Program-made: the position numbers and the translations under genes
Shown: positions 56,543 to 64,000 of the stretch, piece after piece
Layout: every line of letters begins with the position of its first letter
Numbering within the stretch: the first letter of the stretch is position 1
Source of the DNA: Vibrio penaeicida
GTDB taxonomy: Bacteria; Pseudomonadota; Gammaproteobacteria; Enterobacterales; Vibrionaceae
NCBI RefSeq assembly: GCF_019977755.1
Contig: NZ_AP025145.1
Coordinates: 1,240,001 to 1,304,000, forward strand
DNA: 64,000 nucleotides
Direction: 5' to 3'
The notes under the pieces: model-generated
The model's input: only the letters and a program-made list of their open reading frames with translations
What the model was told of the DNA's origin: nothing
The model's database searches: none

Positions 56543-56995
56543 TCACATAGCCTTCTGTAGGTGTTTTTTCATCAGATTAATTACTTCTGACGGTGATACA
56601 CCTAACTCTTCTGACAGGCCAATTAACTCAACTTGCTCAGTTATCGTTAACGGTTGAGATTCTGGAAGAGACCTATCATTTTTACAAGCTTTTGAAATGG
56701 TGTTGAATTGTGATGATATCAGGTTTGAGCGCATCGTCATTTCCATGACAACAGTGTAATCGCACTTTGTATGACCTTTGATCCAATGATTGTATAAAGA
56801 GAAAAAACCGTTCAAGTTACCAGCTAGAGACTCAACGTCTTTATGAACCTTCTTTCTAAAATCGGTACTTGGGACATATTGATCTATATCAGAGTGATTT
56901 GGGTTGTATGGCGTGAGTATCTCAATAGACTTACCGTCAATAGTGACGAGTAAAGGGGAATTGACGCTATTTTCTTGAGGAAAATTGTTAGGCAT
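56543..56995 (-). CDS. Unknown phage protein behind a structured leader
   Basis: A 150-residue protein, MPNNFPQENSVNSPLLVTIDG at the start and an HTH-like end (VELIGLSEELGVSPSEVINLMKKHL). No family is recognised. ATG 56995 has a strong AAGGAGG site, which decides it over an upstream frame extension. That site and start can pair with a complementary stretch in the leader RNA (see 56993-57240), so its translation is probably regulated. Confidence 0.65.
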   Translation of the reverse strand: MPNNFPQENSVNSPLLVTIDGKSIEILTPYNPNHSDIDQYVPSTDFRKKVHKDVESLAGNLNGFFSLYNHWIKGHTKCDYTVVMEMTMRSNLISSQFNTISKACKNDRSLPESQPLTITEQVELIGLSEELGVSPSEVINLMKKHLQKAM

Positions 56996-57240
56996 GATGG
57001 CCTCCTTGGATATTTTATATATCGCCATCAGGAGGTTCCAATCTCACTGGTGGCGAACTGAGCAGGGTTGGAACTACCGTATCCAAGAAACGGCCTAACC
57101 GAAGTTAGCCCTACTCAGCTCACCATTGTGAGCTTACGCACAAACAAAAAAACACGCATAGGCGTGTATTGTGCGCCTCGGATAATAACAGGGTTCCAAT
57201 CCTGACGCTAGATTTTGCTAGCGTGTTTTCATCTTAGATT
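56993..57240 (-). ncRNA. Multi-hairpin leader RNA with a maskable ribosome-binding site
   Basis: On the minus strand, in order: hairpin 57223-57206 (CGCTAG/CTAGCG), a short hairpin 57204-57189, a terminator-like hairpin 57167-57152 with T7, hairpin 57134-57117 (AGCTCAC/GTGAGCT), a UUCG-loop hairpin 57110-57092, and a long hairpin closed by GTTCCAA/TTGGAAC (57074-57035). Then CCTCC-TGATGG (57035-57025) faces GGAGG-CCATCA (57005-56995), which is the ribosome-binding site and start. The layout recalls the C4 RNA leader of P1/P7-like phages, but identity is not proven. Confidence 0.55.
57146..57167 (-). terminator. Intrinsic terminator inside the leader
   Basis: ACACGC and GCGTGT pair around 4 bases, followed on the minus strand by TTTTTTT. 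It could end the transcript of the 57294-57488 gene or act as an attenuator within the leader. Confidence 0.7.
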
Positions 57241-57293
57241 GAAGATTGCACTTCGTCAACAACTTTCGAGACTACCAAAATGAGCAATAAAAA

Positions 57294-57488
57294 TTACATA
57301 TGTAATCTATCAACTCGATAGCGACTAAGTGATGATTTAGTCAATTTAGAGCTATCAGGAAGACCTTGCTCTTCTATCAGTTTATTGACTGCCTTTAATG
57401 CCTCTCCATGGCTCAATGTTCGAATCAATTTAATGACTCGATTTCTAACCTCAAAAGGTAGACAATCTACTTTGCTAATTCGCCCCAT
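57294..57488 (-). CDS. Short Gp27-like (DUF3486-type) protein
   Basis: A 64-residue protein, MGRISKVDCLPFEVRNRVIKLIRTLSHGEALKAVNKLIEEQGL then KSSLSRYRVDRL. It matches the N-terminal DNA-binding part of Mu Gp27 (MxRxSxVDxLPxxVR...). Mu Gp27 is a small-terminase-type protein of about 190 residues, so this is a domain-only version. GAGAG precedes the ATG. It is the first gene from the regulatory end of the element. Confidence 0.65.
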   Translation of the reverse strand: MGRISKVDCLPFEVRNRVIKLIRTLSHGEALKAVNKLIEEQGLPDSSKLTKSSLSRYRVDRLHM

Positions 57489-57770
57489 TTTAAACTCTCA
57501 ATTGGCTTTAGATTTAACCAATATCGAACTAATTCCCCTATCAATAAAAATAACGGCATTTGCTTTAACATCACCAATTGAAATTTAACATTTCGTTAAC
57601 ATCTGGCTTTTATTAGATCCTTTTCCTCTTTCAACTTAACGAAAGGTCACAGGGTGGATAAGCTTTAAAATTCAATGAGTTAAAAAGAAAGGGGCGACAT
57701 GAAAGAGAAAAGGATCCTTCGTCCTTTTCTAATGGTGAGAAAAATACCTTTTTAATCGAAATATAGACGA

Positions 57771-57821
57771 GTTTAAACTTATCTTTAAGCTATAAATCAA
57801 TAGTTTAAATACCGTTTAAAC
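57771..57821. promoter_or_regulatory. GTTTAAAC-type operator cluster at the regulatory end
   Basis: GTTTAAAC (57771-57778), GTTTAAAT (57803-57810) and GTTTAAAC (57814-57821); centres are 32 and 11 bp apart, near multiples of the helical repeat. It lies upstream of the first gene of the element and mirrors the cluster ahead of gpI. Confidence 0.7.
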
Positions 57822-58089
57822 ATTTTCACAAACTCTGTAATTGTGCTCACTTTTGCAGGCTTAAATCGTCCTTTTCGTCCGTTTGTCCCGATATTGCTCA
57901 TTTCAGCAAAAGCTAATGTAATGCGCAACTTCGACTAACTAGAGCAAGGCGAACCTAACCCCATCCATTGGCACTCTCGCCCCTTAAAGCCCCATAGAGC
58001 AAGGGATTAGAGGCTAAATTATTTCGGGATAATCCCTAGGATTCCGAGACAATCCCCACGTATAACACACGATAACACCCTATAACACA

Positions 58090-58117
58090 GATTGTTCATA
58101 TCAATAGTCCCTTTACA
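58090..58117. repeat. Right terminal inverted repeat of the Mu-like element
   Basis: Reverse complement starts TGTAAAGGGACTATTGATATG and continues AACAATC; 19 of 28 positions match the left end, with TGAACAATC at the same offset. Confidence 0.7.
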
Positions 58118-58122
58118 ACGCA
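58118..58122. repeat. Target-site duplication, right copy
   Basis: ACGCA, identical to 51031-51035, directly after the CA terminus. Confidence 0.85.
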
Positions 58123-59498
58123 TAGAGCAAGTCCTTGCTCAGTCAGTTAACGCTGTTGTTTCTATAGACGGGCAAAACTGCATCACCTACCTAAATCCAG
58201 CTGCCGAGCGCTTGTGGGGTTATACACAAGAAGAGGTGCTTGGAAAGAATGTGAAAATGCTTGTTCCACGAGAACTTAGAGACAAGCACGACTCACTTGT
58301 GAATGCCAACCGAGAAACCCGGATAGATAAGATCGTTGGTACTAGTCGAGACGTTGAAATTGAGACAAAAGATGGTCGACGAATTTGGGCAAACCTCTCT
58401 CTATCAAGAATTGAATTAAATGGTGAACTTGGATACACCGCGTTCGCACGCGAAATTACTCAAGAAAAAGCCGCCAAAGAGCAGATGGAACAGGTGCTTT
58501 ACCAAGCCATTGATGCCGTTGTTACCATCGACAAAGACAATATCGTGACCTTTTTCAACCCTTCAGCGGAAACATTGTGGGGCTACAAAAGCGCAGAAGT
58601 TATTGGAAAGAACGTAAAGATGCTCGTGCCAAAGATTCATCAATCACGCCATGATGAATACGTAAATTCAAACAGGCGCACGGGCAAAGATAAAATCGTC
58701 GGCTCTAGCCGAGAGTTATTAATGGAACGTAAAGATGGCGTGGAAATATGGGTCAGCTTCTCCCTTTCTAAAATCGAAGTAGGTGGTGAAATCGTTTACA
58801 CCGCGTTTGTGCGAGACATTACGGAAGAACGCACTGCAAAAGAAACCATCAATCAAACCCTGTCTCAAGCACTTGATGCAGTCATTACCATTGATGAGCG
58901 CGGAACGGTAAGTTTCTTTAACAAAGCGGCGGAAGCGCTTTGGGGATACAAACCTGAAGACGTTATCGGTAAAAACGTAAAAATGCTGGTTCCAGTAGAG
59001 CTTCAGGCGAATCACGATGGTTTCATTCAGCGCAACATCAATACTGGTGAAAATAAAATTGTGGGTACAAGCCGTGAAGTTCCAATTAACCGACCAGATG
59101 GAAAAGAAGCTTGGGGTCTGCTTTCTCTTTCTAAAGTCAGCCTTGATGGCAAAACCATTTACACGGCATTCATTAAAGACATTTCTTCAGAAGTTAAGCA
59201 ACGTAACGGCATGAAAGAAATCATGGATCGTGTTGGGACATCAAGTAACGAAATCTCAGAGATTGCCAAGGTCATCGATGGCATATCAGATCAAACCAAC
59301 CTACTCGCTTTAAATGCCGCGATTGAAGCGGCGCGCGCAGGCGAACATGGTCGCGGGTTTGCGGTCGTTGCGGATGAAGTAAGGCAGTTGGCTTCTAGGT
59401 CTTCTGAATCCACCAATGAAATAAATCGCCTCAGTGATGATACGCAAAAACTCTTAACGGAATTGGCTAATGTATTGAAGCTAAAAACTGGTGAGTAG
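58118..59498 (+). pseudogene. 3' part of the interrupted multi-PAS chemoreceptor-like gene
   Basis: About 459 codons. Three PAS domains follow each other at roughly 120-residue spacing, each with the core (A/S)-V/I-D/N-AV-(V/I)-(S/T)-ID and LWGY..E-(E/D/A)-V-(I/L)-[10 protein letters not shown] chemoreceptor signalling segment follows ([37 protein letters not shown]). The C-terminus is short for a chemoreceptor, so methylation helices are mostly missing. No transmembrane helix: a soluble sensor of the Aer2/McpB type is inferred. An open frame extends back into the element from 58092 (TTG), so a truncated product is possible. Confidence 0.88.
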
Positions 59499-59522
59499 CA
59501 GAACTGTTAGCCTTTAAACATC

Positions 59523-59547
59523 AAGAGGCGCACCTCGCGCCTCTTTT
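59523..59547 (+). terminator. Terminator after the PAS-chemoreceptor gene
   Basis: AAGAGGCGC pairs perfectly with GCGCCTCTT around 5 bases, followed by TT. Confidence 0.82.
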
Positions 59548-59765
59548 GAATTCAACTGATTACACCCAACCTTCTAAATATTTTTGCTGCGGTTAACACA
59601 GCTTGGTTGAATACAAAACGTATAAAACTCGCACAAAGTTAATCGGTAGATGGCCAATAAACCCTTATAATCCGACTTTGATATTGTAAGTTTCGGTGAC
59701 TCTTCCTTGTTTTATCTGCCTTCACGGGTAAAATCTTTAACAAAATATAATTACATACTTCACTC

Positions 59766-61025
59766 ATGCCAAAACTGAATGCACTAGAAAGTACAGAGCA
59801 TTACTCCATTCAAGAACAGTGTTCTTTAGGACAAATAGATACAAAGCTTGCTCCAGATAATAGCCCGCCAGTCCTCGCACTGCCGCGTTCGCCATTCCTA
59901 ACAGACAAAGCGATTGAAAGCCGTTGGAATAGTATAGGAAAACCAGACGTGCGTGATGCATTACTCGACTCAAGCACGCACAAGCAAAGAAAAGCGTACA
60001 GCAAGAATATTGAGAACTTTATCGGTTCCGTCAAAGTTCCATTGGGCGTCGCGGGTCCGTTGCGTGTTAATGGGTTATTTGCTAACGAGGATTTTCTTGT
60101 TCCACTTGCTACCACGGAAGCCGCACTTGTTGCGTCTTACCATAGAGGATGCCAATTGATTACCGCATCGGGCGGTGCATCTGCCATGTTAATCAATGAA
60201 GGGGTTACCCGAACACCAGCATTCATGTTTGAAAGCCTAGCCATGGCCGGTCAATTTGTTGGGTGGGCAACCAGCCAATACGAGACTTTTAAAACACTGG
60301 CAGAATCCACTACTCGCCACGGAAAACTGAAAGACATCAGTATCACCATCGAAAGTAATCAAGTATTTTTGGTATTTGAATTTCTTACAGGTGATGCGTC
60401 AGGTCAGAACATGGTGACCATAGCGACCAATGCTGTTTTTGAGTTTATCTTAAAACATTCCCCAATTGCGCCTAATCACGCCATTCTTGATGGCAACCTA
60501 TCTGGGGACAAAAAGGCCAACGCTCACACTATGCGAAGCGTGCGAGGGAAGAAAGTCTCTGCGGAAGTGCATATTCCACGGAAACTGGTTAAGGAGTTCT
60601 TGCACACAACACCGGAAGACATGGTCAAATTCGGTCAAATCACCACCTCTGGCGCACTCTTAAGCGGCTCTATTGGCGTCAACGCTCATTTTGCCAATGC
60701 TCTTGCTGCACTGTATATCGCCTGTGGGCAGGATGCAGCGTGTGTCGCTGAATCTGCCGTTGGTATGTCTCGTATGACGATAAAAGATGATGGCGACTTG
60801 TATGCTAGCGTAACGCTTCCAAATCTAATGCTCGGAACCGTTGGAGGTGGCACAGGGCTCCCATCACAAAAAGCCTGTCTCGATATTATGGGGTTAAGTG
60901 GTTCTGGCAAAGCGAGAGCACTTGCAGAGGTATGTACATCTCTTTGTTTGGCCGGAGAGTTATCGATTGTTGGTGCCTTCTGTTCAGGGCACTTCACAAA
61001 AGCGCACAGTAAGCTGTCGCGCTAA
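59766..61025 (+). CDS. Hydroxymethylglutaryl-CoA reductase, class I
   Basis: A 419-residue enzyme that reduces HMG-CoA to mevalonate with NADPH. Class I features: PLATTEAALVASYHRGC (catalytic Glu), DASGQNMVTIATNA (NADPH-binding), SGDKKANAHTMRSVRGKKVSAEV (catalytic Lys) and SGHFTKAHSK with the catalytic His at the C-terminus. Most proteobacteria make isoprenoids by the MEP pathway; vibrios are known to carry this archaeal/eukaryotic-type gene by transfer. No other mevalonate gene lies nearby. Confidence 0.93.
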   Translation: MPKLNALESTEHYSIQEQCSLGQIDTKLAPDNSPPVLALPRSPFLTDKAIESRWNSIGKPDVRDALLDSSTHKQRKAYSKNIENFIGSVKVPLGVAGPLRVNGLFANEDFLVPLATTEAALVASYHRGCQLITASGGASAMLINEGVTRTPAFMFESLAMAGQFVGWATSQYETFKTLAESTTRHGKLKDISITIESNQVFLVFEFLTGDASGQNMVTIATNAVFEFILKHSPIAPNHAILDGNLSGDKKANAHTMRSVRGKKVSAEVHIPRKLVKEFLHTTPEDMVKFGQITTSGALLSGSIGVNAHFANALAALYIACGQDAACVAESAVGMSRMTIKDDGDLYASVTLPNLMLGTVGGGTGLPSQKACLDIMGLSGSGKARALAEVCTSLCLAGELSIVGAFCSGHFTKAHSKLSR

Positions 61026-61080
61026 TTCGACTTTGAAGACTTAAGTCCACTTCAAACAGCACATATCAAAAATGCATTTA

Positions 61081-61118
61081 AAAAGCCGCCTATCTCATCT
61101 GAGTTAAGCGGCTTTTTT
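61081..61118 (+). terminator. Terminator after the HMG-CoA reductase gene
   Basis: AAAAGCCGC pairs with GCGGCTTTTTT across an 18-base loop that itself has TCTCA/TGAGT-like pairing. Confidence 0.8.
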
Positions 61119-61123
61119 GAATC

Positions 61124-61168
61124 TAGCTTTATTGAACTTAGCTTTGTTGAACTTAGCTATTTTGAAGT
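61124..61168. repeat. Three 15-bp tandem repeats
   Basis: TAGCTTTATTGAACT, TAGCTTTGTTGAACT and TAGCTATTTTGAAGT follow each other directly after the terminator. Non-coding, no stem-loop; probably a short slippage repeat. Confidence 0.7.
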
Positions 61169-61191
61169 GATAAAACGTACAGCTTAGTCGT

Positions 61192-61839
61192 CTAGAAAAA
61201 GTGCCCATTGATATGGGTTCGATTACCTTCCGCTGTTAGGGATTCCCTATAGAAGCTCAGAACTTTCGCGTTTACAAAAATAATGCTTACCAAGATCAAC
61301 ATACAATAAAGAGGCCAGCCAAGTAGAATCCCCATCCAATGAACCTGCTCTGCTGGCGCGGAAAGCGTAAAATAAAACAGCGCTGCTTTTGCTGCAAAAC
61401 TCGTTATCCACATCGCACTGATTTTTTGCCACATCCTCAGGTATTCATCAGGAAACTGACGGTTTAATGCTTTCAAATGATCGTACGTGGCTTCTGCAAG
61501 TAGCATGGGTAACGGAAAACGAAGAAATGAAAATACCAACATTATCAGACCAATTTGCAATGCACTGGCCATTAGTGAAAATTGTGGGAACGATTCTAAA
61601 AGCGCAACAGGAACATGTAACGACACCATCCATTCTATTAGCCCAAACAAAGCAAAAAAGAAGGCAACAATGCTCTTTCTAGTCGAATAAATAGAAACGA
61701 AACATCCGTAAGCGGATAAAATTAAGATGCACCAGAACATTCCGAATAAATGCACTAGCGAGTAATACAGAATAGCGGGCACCAGCAGGACTAATACATT
61801 TTCCTGACTTATGATGCTCGGTTTGACGAGCCTGTTCAT
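61192..61839 (-). CDS. Unknown inner-membrane protein
   Basis: A 215-residue protein with six predicted helices (for example ENVLVLLVPAILYYSLVHLFG and FFFALFGLIEWMVSL) and a soluble segment LNRQFPDEYLRMWQKISAMW between helices 4 and 5. It resembles small conserved vibrio membrane proteins, but no function is known to me. ATG 61839 follows GGGAAGA; a longer frame upstream has no site. Confidence 0.65.
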   Translation of the reverse strand: MNRLVKPSIISQENVLVLLVPAILYYSLVHLFGMFWCILILSAYGCFVSIYSTRKSIVAFFFALFGLIEWMVSLHVPVALLESFPQFSLMASALQIGLIMLVFSFLRFPLPMLLAEATYDHLKALNRQFPDEYLRMWQKISAMWITSFAAKAALFYFTLSAPAEQVHWMGILLGWPLYCMLILVSIIFVNAKVLSFYRESLTAEGNRTHINGHFF

Positions 61840-62065
61840 ATTGTCTTCCCTGACCAACGTTTTTATATATAAAAATACGTTTGGATTTCTTTCCTGTCTT
61901 AGCCGCAGGTTATGATTTTTTCCAAACGCTCGATACTTCGTTAGAGAAGTATCCAAAGGTGTCTAAATATAATCCAGACAATTTTTTATTATTTTGATCA
62001 ATGTATCAGATACAAGGCCAAGTTAACTGCTTTTTATAATAATAGATTTATAAGCAGCCTTTTTA

Positions 62066-64000
62066 TTAAGAGCCCGTCGCAGATTTAGGGGTTTCACTTG
62101 ACAATAAATCATTGGTTTTAAAATGATAAAAAGCATTGTAAAGAGGTTTCTCTTTAAGCGGTTTAACAATAACGTAATTGGCTCCCGCATTGAGAAATGC
62201 ATTTTTCGTTGACTCAAACGCATCCGCAGTACAGGCATAAATAGGCGCAATGATCCCCATCTCTTGCCGCATGCGACGCGTGGCCTCAACACCATCTAAA
62301 TTCGGCATTTGGTTGTCCATCAAGATCAGATCGTATTCATTTGTTTTGACTTTTTCCATTGCTATCAAGCCATCTTCGGCCCAATCGACATCCATTCCAT
62401 ATTTCTGACAAAACACTTTTGCAATGAAGGCATTACTCTTATTATCTTCTACCAATAGGACTCTTATTTGAGTGTCAAATAACGATGAAGGATCTAGGCT
62501 TGAAGCCTCTTCTTCTTCGGACGAAATATGACTAACAGATGTAACTGGCAGCTTAATACAGAAAGATGCTCCCTCTCCTAACAAGCTCGTCACTTTAATT
62601 GACCCACCCATTAAATCGAGTAAGTTTTTTACGATAGCAAGACCTAAACCACTTCCACCATATTCACGTGTGGTTGTTGATTCGGCTTGCACAAAAGGTT
62701 CAAACATTGTTTCTAAGCTGCTTTCAGTAATACCAATACCTGAATCACGTACTTCAACATTCAAAACTTCTTTACCTGGTTCTGGGCTCTCTAGTACGAA
62801 CCGAACCATTACACCACCAGTAGTGGTAAATTTGACGGCATTACTCAGTAAGTTAAATAGAATCTGATTCAATCGAACTTGATCGGTTCGAATAACTTGT
62901 TTAGCTGATATCTGATTCTGAATCTCAAAAGACAGCCCTTTATTGACACAGAGGGGCGTATAAATTGTTTCTAGCGACTTCACTAAATCTTCGAACACAA
63001 ATTCATTGAATTCTATATTCAACTTACCCTGCTCTATCTTTGAAAAATCTAGAATATCATTAAGTACGGTGAGAAGATGTTCACCACTTTGGTAAAGAAT
63101 ATCGACTTTTTCTTTATTTTCTTCCTTCTCGAGCGTGCCTTGAAGGATTTGAGTGATGCCTAAAATACCGTTGAGAGGCGTACGAATCTCATGGCTCATT
63201 TTGGCTAAGAAATCTGCTCGCGCAACTGCGCTTCGCTCGGCTTCAATCCGAGCTAAGTTACTTTGCTTTTCTGCCTCAATGAGGGTCGTGATGTCTTGCC
63301 CTTGTCCGATGATCGCGTGGATTTCATTATCAAGTTCAAGTGGAGATAAATTCCACCGATAAATTTTATTATCTATAGGAACATTAACGCCCATTAATGT
63401 TTCGCCCGTCATCACCATTCTCAAATAAAAGGCGACTTTACTTTGGAAGCTCTTAAATCGATCATCAATGTCGCTATCACTTAAGCCTAATTTGGAATTG
63501 AGCGCCCTCTCCGCTGCGGGGTTCATTCTAAGTACGCCACCTTCTGTATCCCACACGATGATTGGAGAAAGTGAGAAATTGAATAAATCCTGAAAAGATT
63601 TGTCTTTTTCTCTTAACTCTTCAAACGTTTTTTCCAACGTATGCCCAACGTGATCAAACTCGTAAATGCTTGAGCCTTGAAACTCAGAAGATTCAATTCT
63701 GTCACCAGCAGAACGTGTGTACTCCATTAAGCTTTTTAATTCATTAGAGACAAGTCTTTGAATAATCTGGCGTGTCAAAAGCGCTAATGCAAACATGGTA
63801 AACATACTGATAGCTAGACCAACTTTGTAATTTTCCTCTAGCGTCAATATGTTTGAGTTAGTTTGAATCGTGTAGATATATATTGGGGTGTCTTCCCCAT
63901 TGATAAGCAAGTTTGTTGCATTAAACAGATGCCCACCAGAGGAACCCGTATCGCCTTGGTTTAAGTCTTCTAACACTTCTGAATACAGTGGCTCTTCTGG
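62066..64000 (-). CDS. Hybrid sensor histidine kinase (5' end outside window)
   Basis: About 645 residues are visible; the frame stays open to the right edge. From the N-terminus: part of a periplasmic sensor, TM helix (VGLAISMFTMFALALLTRQII), HAMP-like linker, PAS (FQDLFNFSLSPIIVWDTEGG), HisKA with HEIRTPLNGILG, ATPase domain (DSGIGITESS, GGSGLGLAIVKNLL) and receiver with LILMDNQMPNLDGVEATRRM. No HPt domain, so the phosphate passes to a separate partner. Architecture is LuxN/ArcB-like without a clear ligand. Confidence 0.9.
   Translation of the reverse strand, partial: PEEPLYSEVLEDLNQGDTGSSGGHLFNATNLLINGEDTPIYIYTIQTNSNILTLEENYKVGLAISMFTMFALALLTRQIIQRLVSNELKSLMEYTRSAGDRIESSEFQGSSIYEFDHVGHTLEKTFEELREKDKSFQDLFNFSLSPIIVWDTEGGVLRMNPAAERALNSKLGLSDSDIDDRFKSFQSKVAFYLRMVMTGETLMGVNVPIDNKIYRWNLSPLELDNEIHAIIGQGQDITTLIEAEKQSNLARIEAERSAVARADFLAKMSHEIRTPLNGILGITQILQGTLEKEENKEKVDILYQSGEHLLTVLNDILDFSKIEQGKLNIEFNEFVFEDLVKSLETIYTPLCVNKGLSFEIQNQISAKQVIRTDQVRLNQILFNLLSNAVKFTTTGGVMVRFVLESPEPGKEVLNVEVRDSGIGITESSLETMFEPFVQAESTTTREYGGSGLGLAIVKNLLDLMGGSIKVTSLLGEGASFCIKLPVTSVSHISSEEEEASSLDPSSLFDTQIRVLLVEDNKSNAFIAKVFCQKYGMDVDWAEDGLIAMEKVKTNEYDLILMDNQMPNLDGVEATRRMRQEMGIIAPIYACTADAFESTKNAFLNAGANYVIVKPLKEKPLYNAFYHFKTNDLLSSETPKSATGS

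Larger units (their letters stand above)
51036..58117 (-). mobile_element. Mu-like transposable element, 7,082 bp, without recognisable transposase
   Basis: The element begins TGTGCAGC and ends CTTTACA, giving TG...CA termini as in Mu, with 5-bp direct duplications outside and imperfect inverted repeats inside. Genes all run on the minus strand. In that direction they are: a Gp27-like small protein, a leader RNA, an unknown protein, a second Gp27-like protein, a two-HTH protein, a Mor-family activator, an unknown protein, gpI (frameshifted), gpT and a tape-measure gene (frameshifted). MuA, MuB, repressor, portal, terminase, head completion, sheath, tube, baseplate and fibre genes are absent. 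Either deletion inside a prophage or a non-autonomous element explains this. Confidence 0.88.
57489..58117. other. 629-bp non-coding end of the Mu-like element
   Basis: No ORF above 60 codons with a ribosome-binding site. It contains inverted repeats AGATCCTTTTCCTCTTTC (57614-57631) and GAAAGAGAAAAGGATCC (57702-57718) with a third arm TCCTTTTCT (57722-57730), a GTTTAAAC operator cluster (57771-57821), CGTCC repeats near 57867-57885, and three TATAACAC-like repeats near 58062-58089 close to the terminus. In Mu this end carries the repressor, operators and transposase genes. Confidence 0.6.

Noticed and set aside
58092..58120. TTG start for a stand-alone PAS-chemoreceptor protein inside the element
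   Set aside because: The frame there is only the run-in of the split gene; the true start lies at 50621. A product is possible but not supported.
1..64000. CRISPR arrays, tRNA and rRNA genes
   Set aside because: No regularly spaced direct repeats and no tRNA- or rRNA-like sequence were found by reading both strands.

Overview
The window is a chromosomal segment of a Vibrio or close relative (Vibrionaceae). The inference rests on gene content read by eye: a kbl-tdh threonine-degradation pair under a LysR regulator, TorS/TorT, a class I HMG-CoA reductase typical of vibrios, YccS, HelD, many c-di-GMP and chemosensory proteins, and a Vibrio-style nested palindromic repeat. No rRNA, tRNA or CRISPR array was found.

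Layout. 0-8.7 kb: Tat-exported nitroreductase-like protein (partial) divergent from a MarR regulator, a HAD phosphatase, an acetyltransferase, a LURP-one/scramblase-like protein, guaC with a hairpin at its promoter, ldhA, and a CheY-CheC-like/PAS pair. 9-13.7 kb: a PAS-GGDEF cyclase, an OFA-type MFS transporter broken by an internal deletion, and a VRR-NUC nuclease. 13.8-19.6 kb: torS and torT, mgsA, a 266-bp palindromic repeat and a YceI protein. 19.8-27.9 kb: VOC/DJ-1/helD cluster, yccS, two small proteins, and a TerC/Alx protein preceded by a yybP-ykoY (Mn2+) riboswitch. 28-36.8 kb: oxidoreductases, acetyltransferases (one frameshifted), TauE/SafE, kbl-tdh, an FMN reductase and two LysR regulators. 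37-50.3 kb: PepSY/DUF2946 genes, a GGDEF-EAL protein, a PHP phosphatase, an HD-GYP protein, an EamA exporter with its LysR regulator, and an AraC-azlCD operon.

50.6-59.5 kb holds the most unusual structure. A gene for a multi-PAS chemoreceptor-like protein is split by a 7,082-bp Mu-like element at 51036-58117. The element starts with TG and ends with CA, has imperfect terminal inverted repeats and is flanked by an exact 5-bp duplication (ACGCA). Removing the element and one copy of the duplication restores a 596-codon frame. The element has no transposase, no MuB, no terminase, no portal and no repressor that I can recognise. It keeps small HTH/Gp27-like proteins, a Mor-type activator, the protease/scaffold gpI, the major head protein gpT and a tape-measure gene. 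Two clusters of an 8-bp palindrome (GTTTAAAC type), one at each end of its gene block, look like shared operators, and a multi-hairpin leader RNA can mask a ribosome-binding site. gpI and the tape-measure gene are frameshifted, so internal decay of a Mu-like prophage is the simple explanation. A non-autonomous, satellite-like element is the alternative.

59.7-64 kb: HMG-CoA reductase, an unknown membrane protein and a hybrid histidine kinase that runs off the window.
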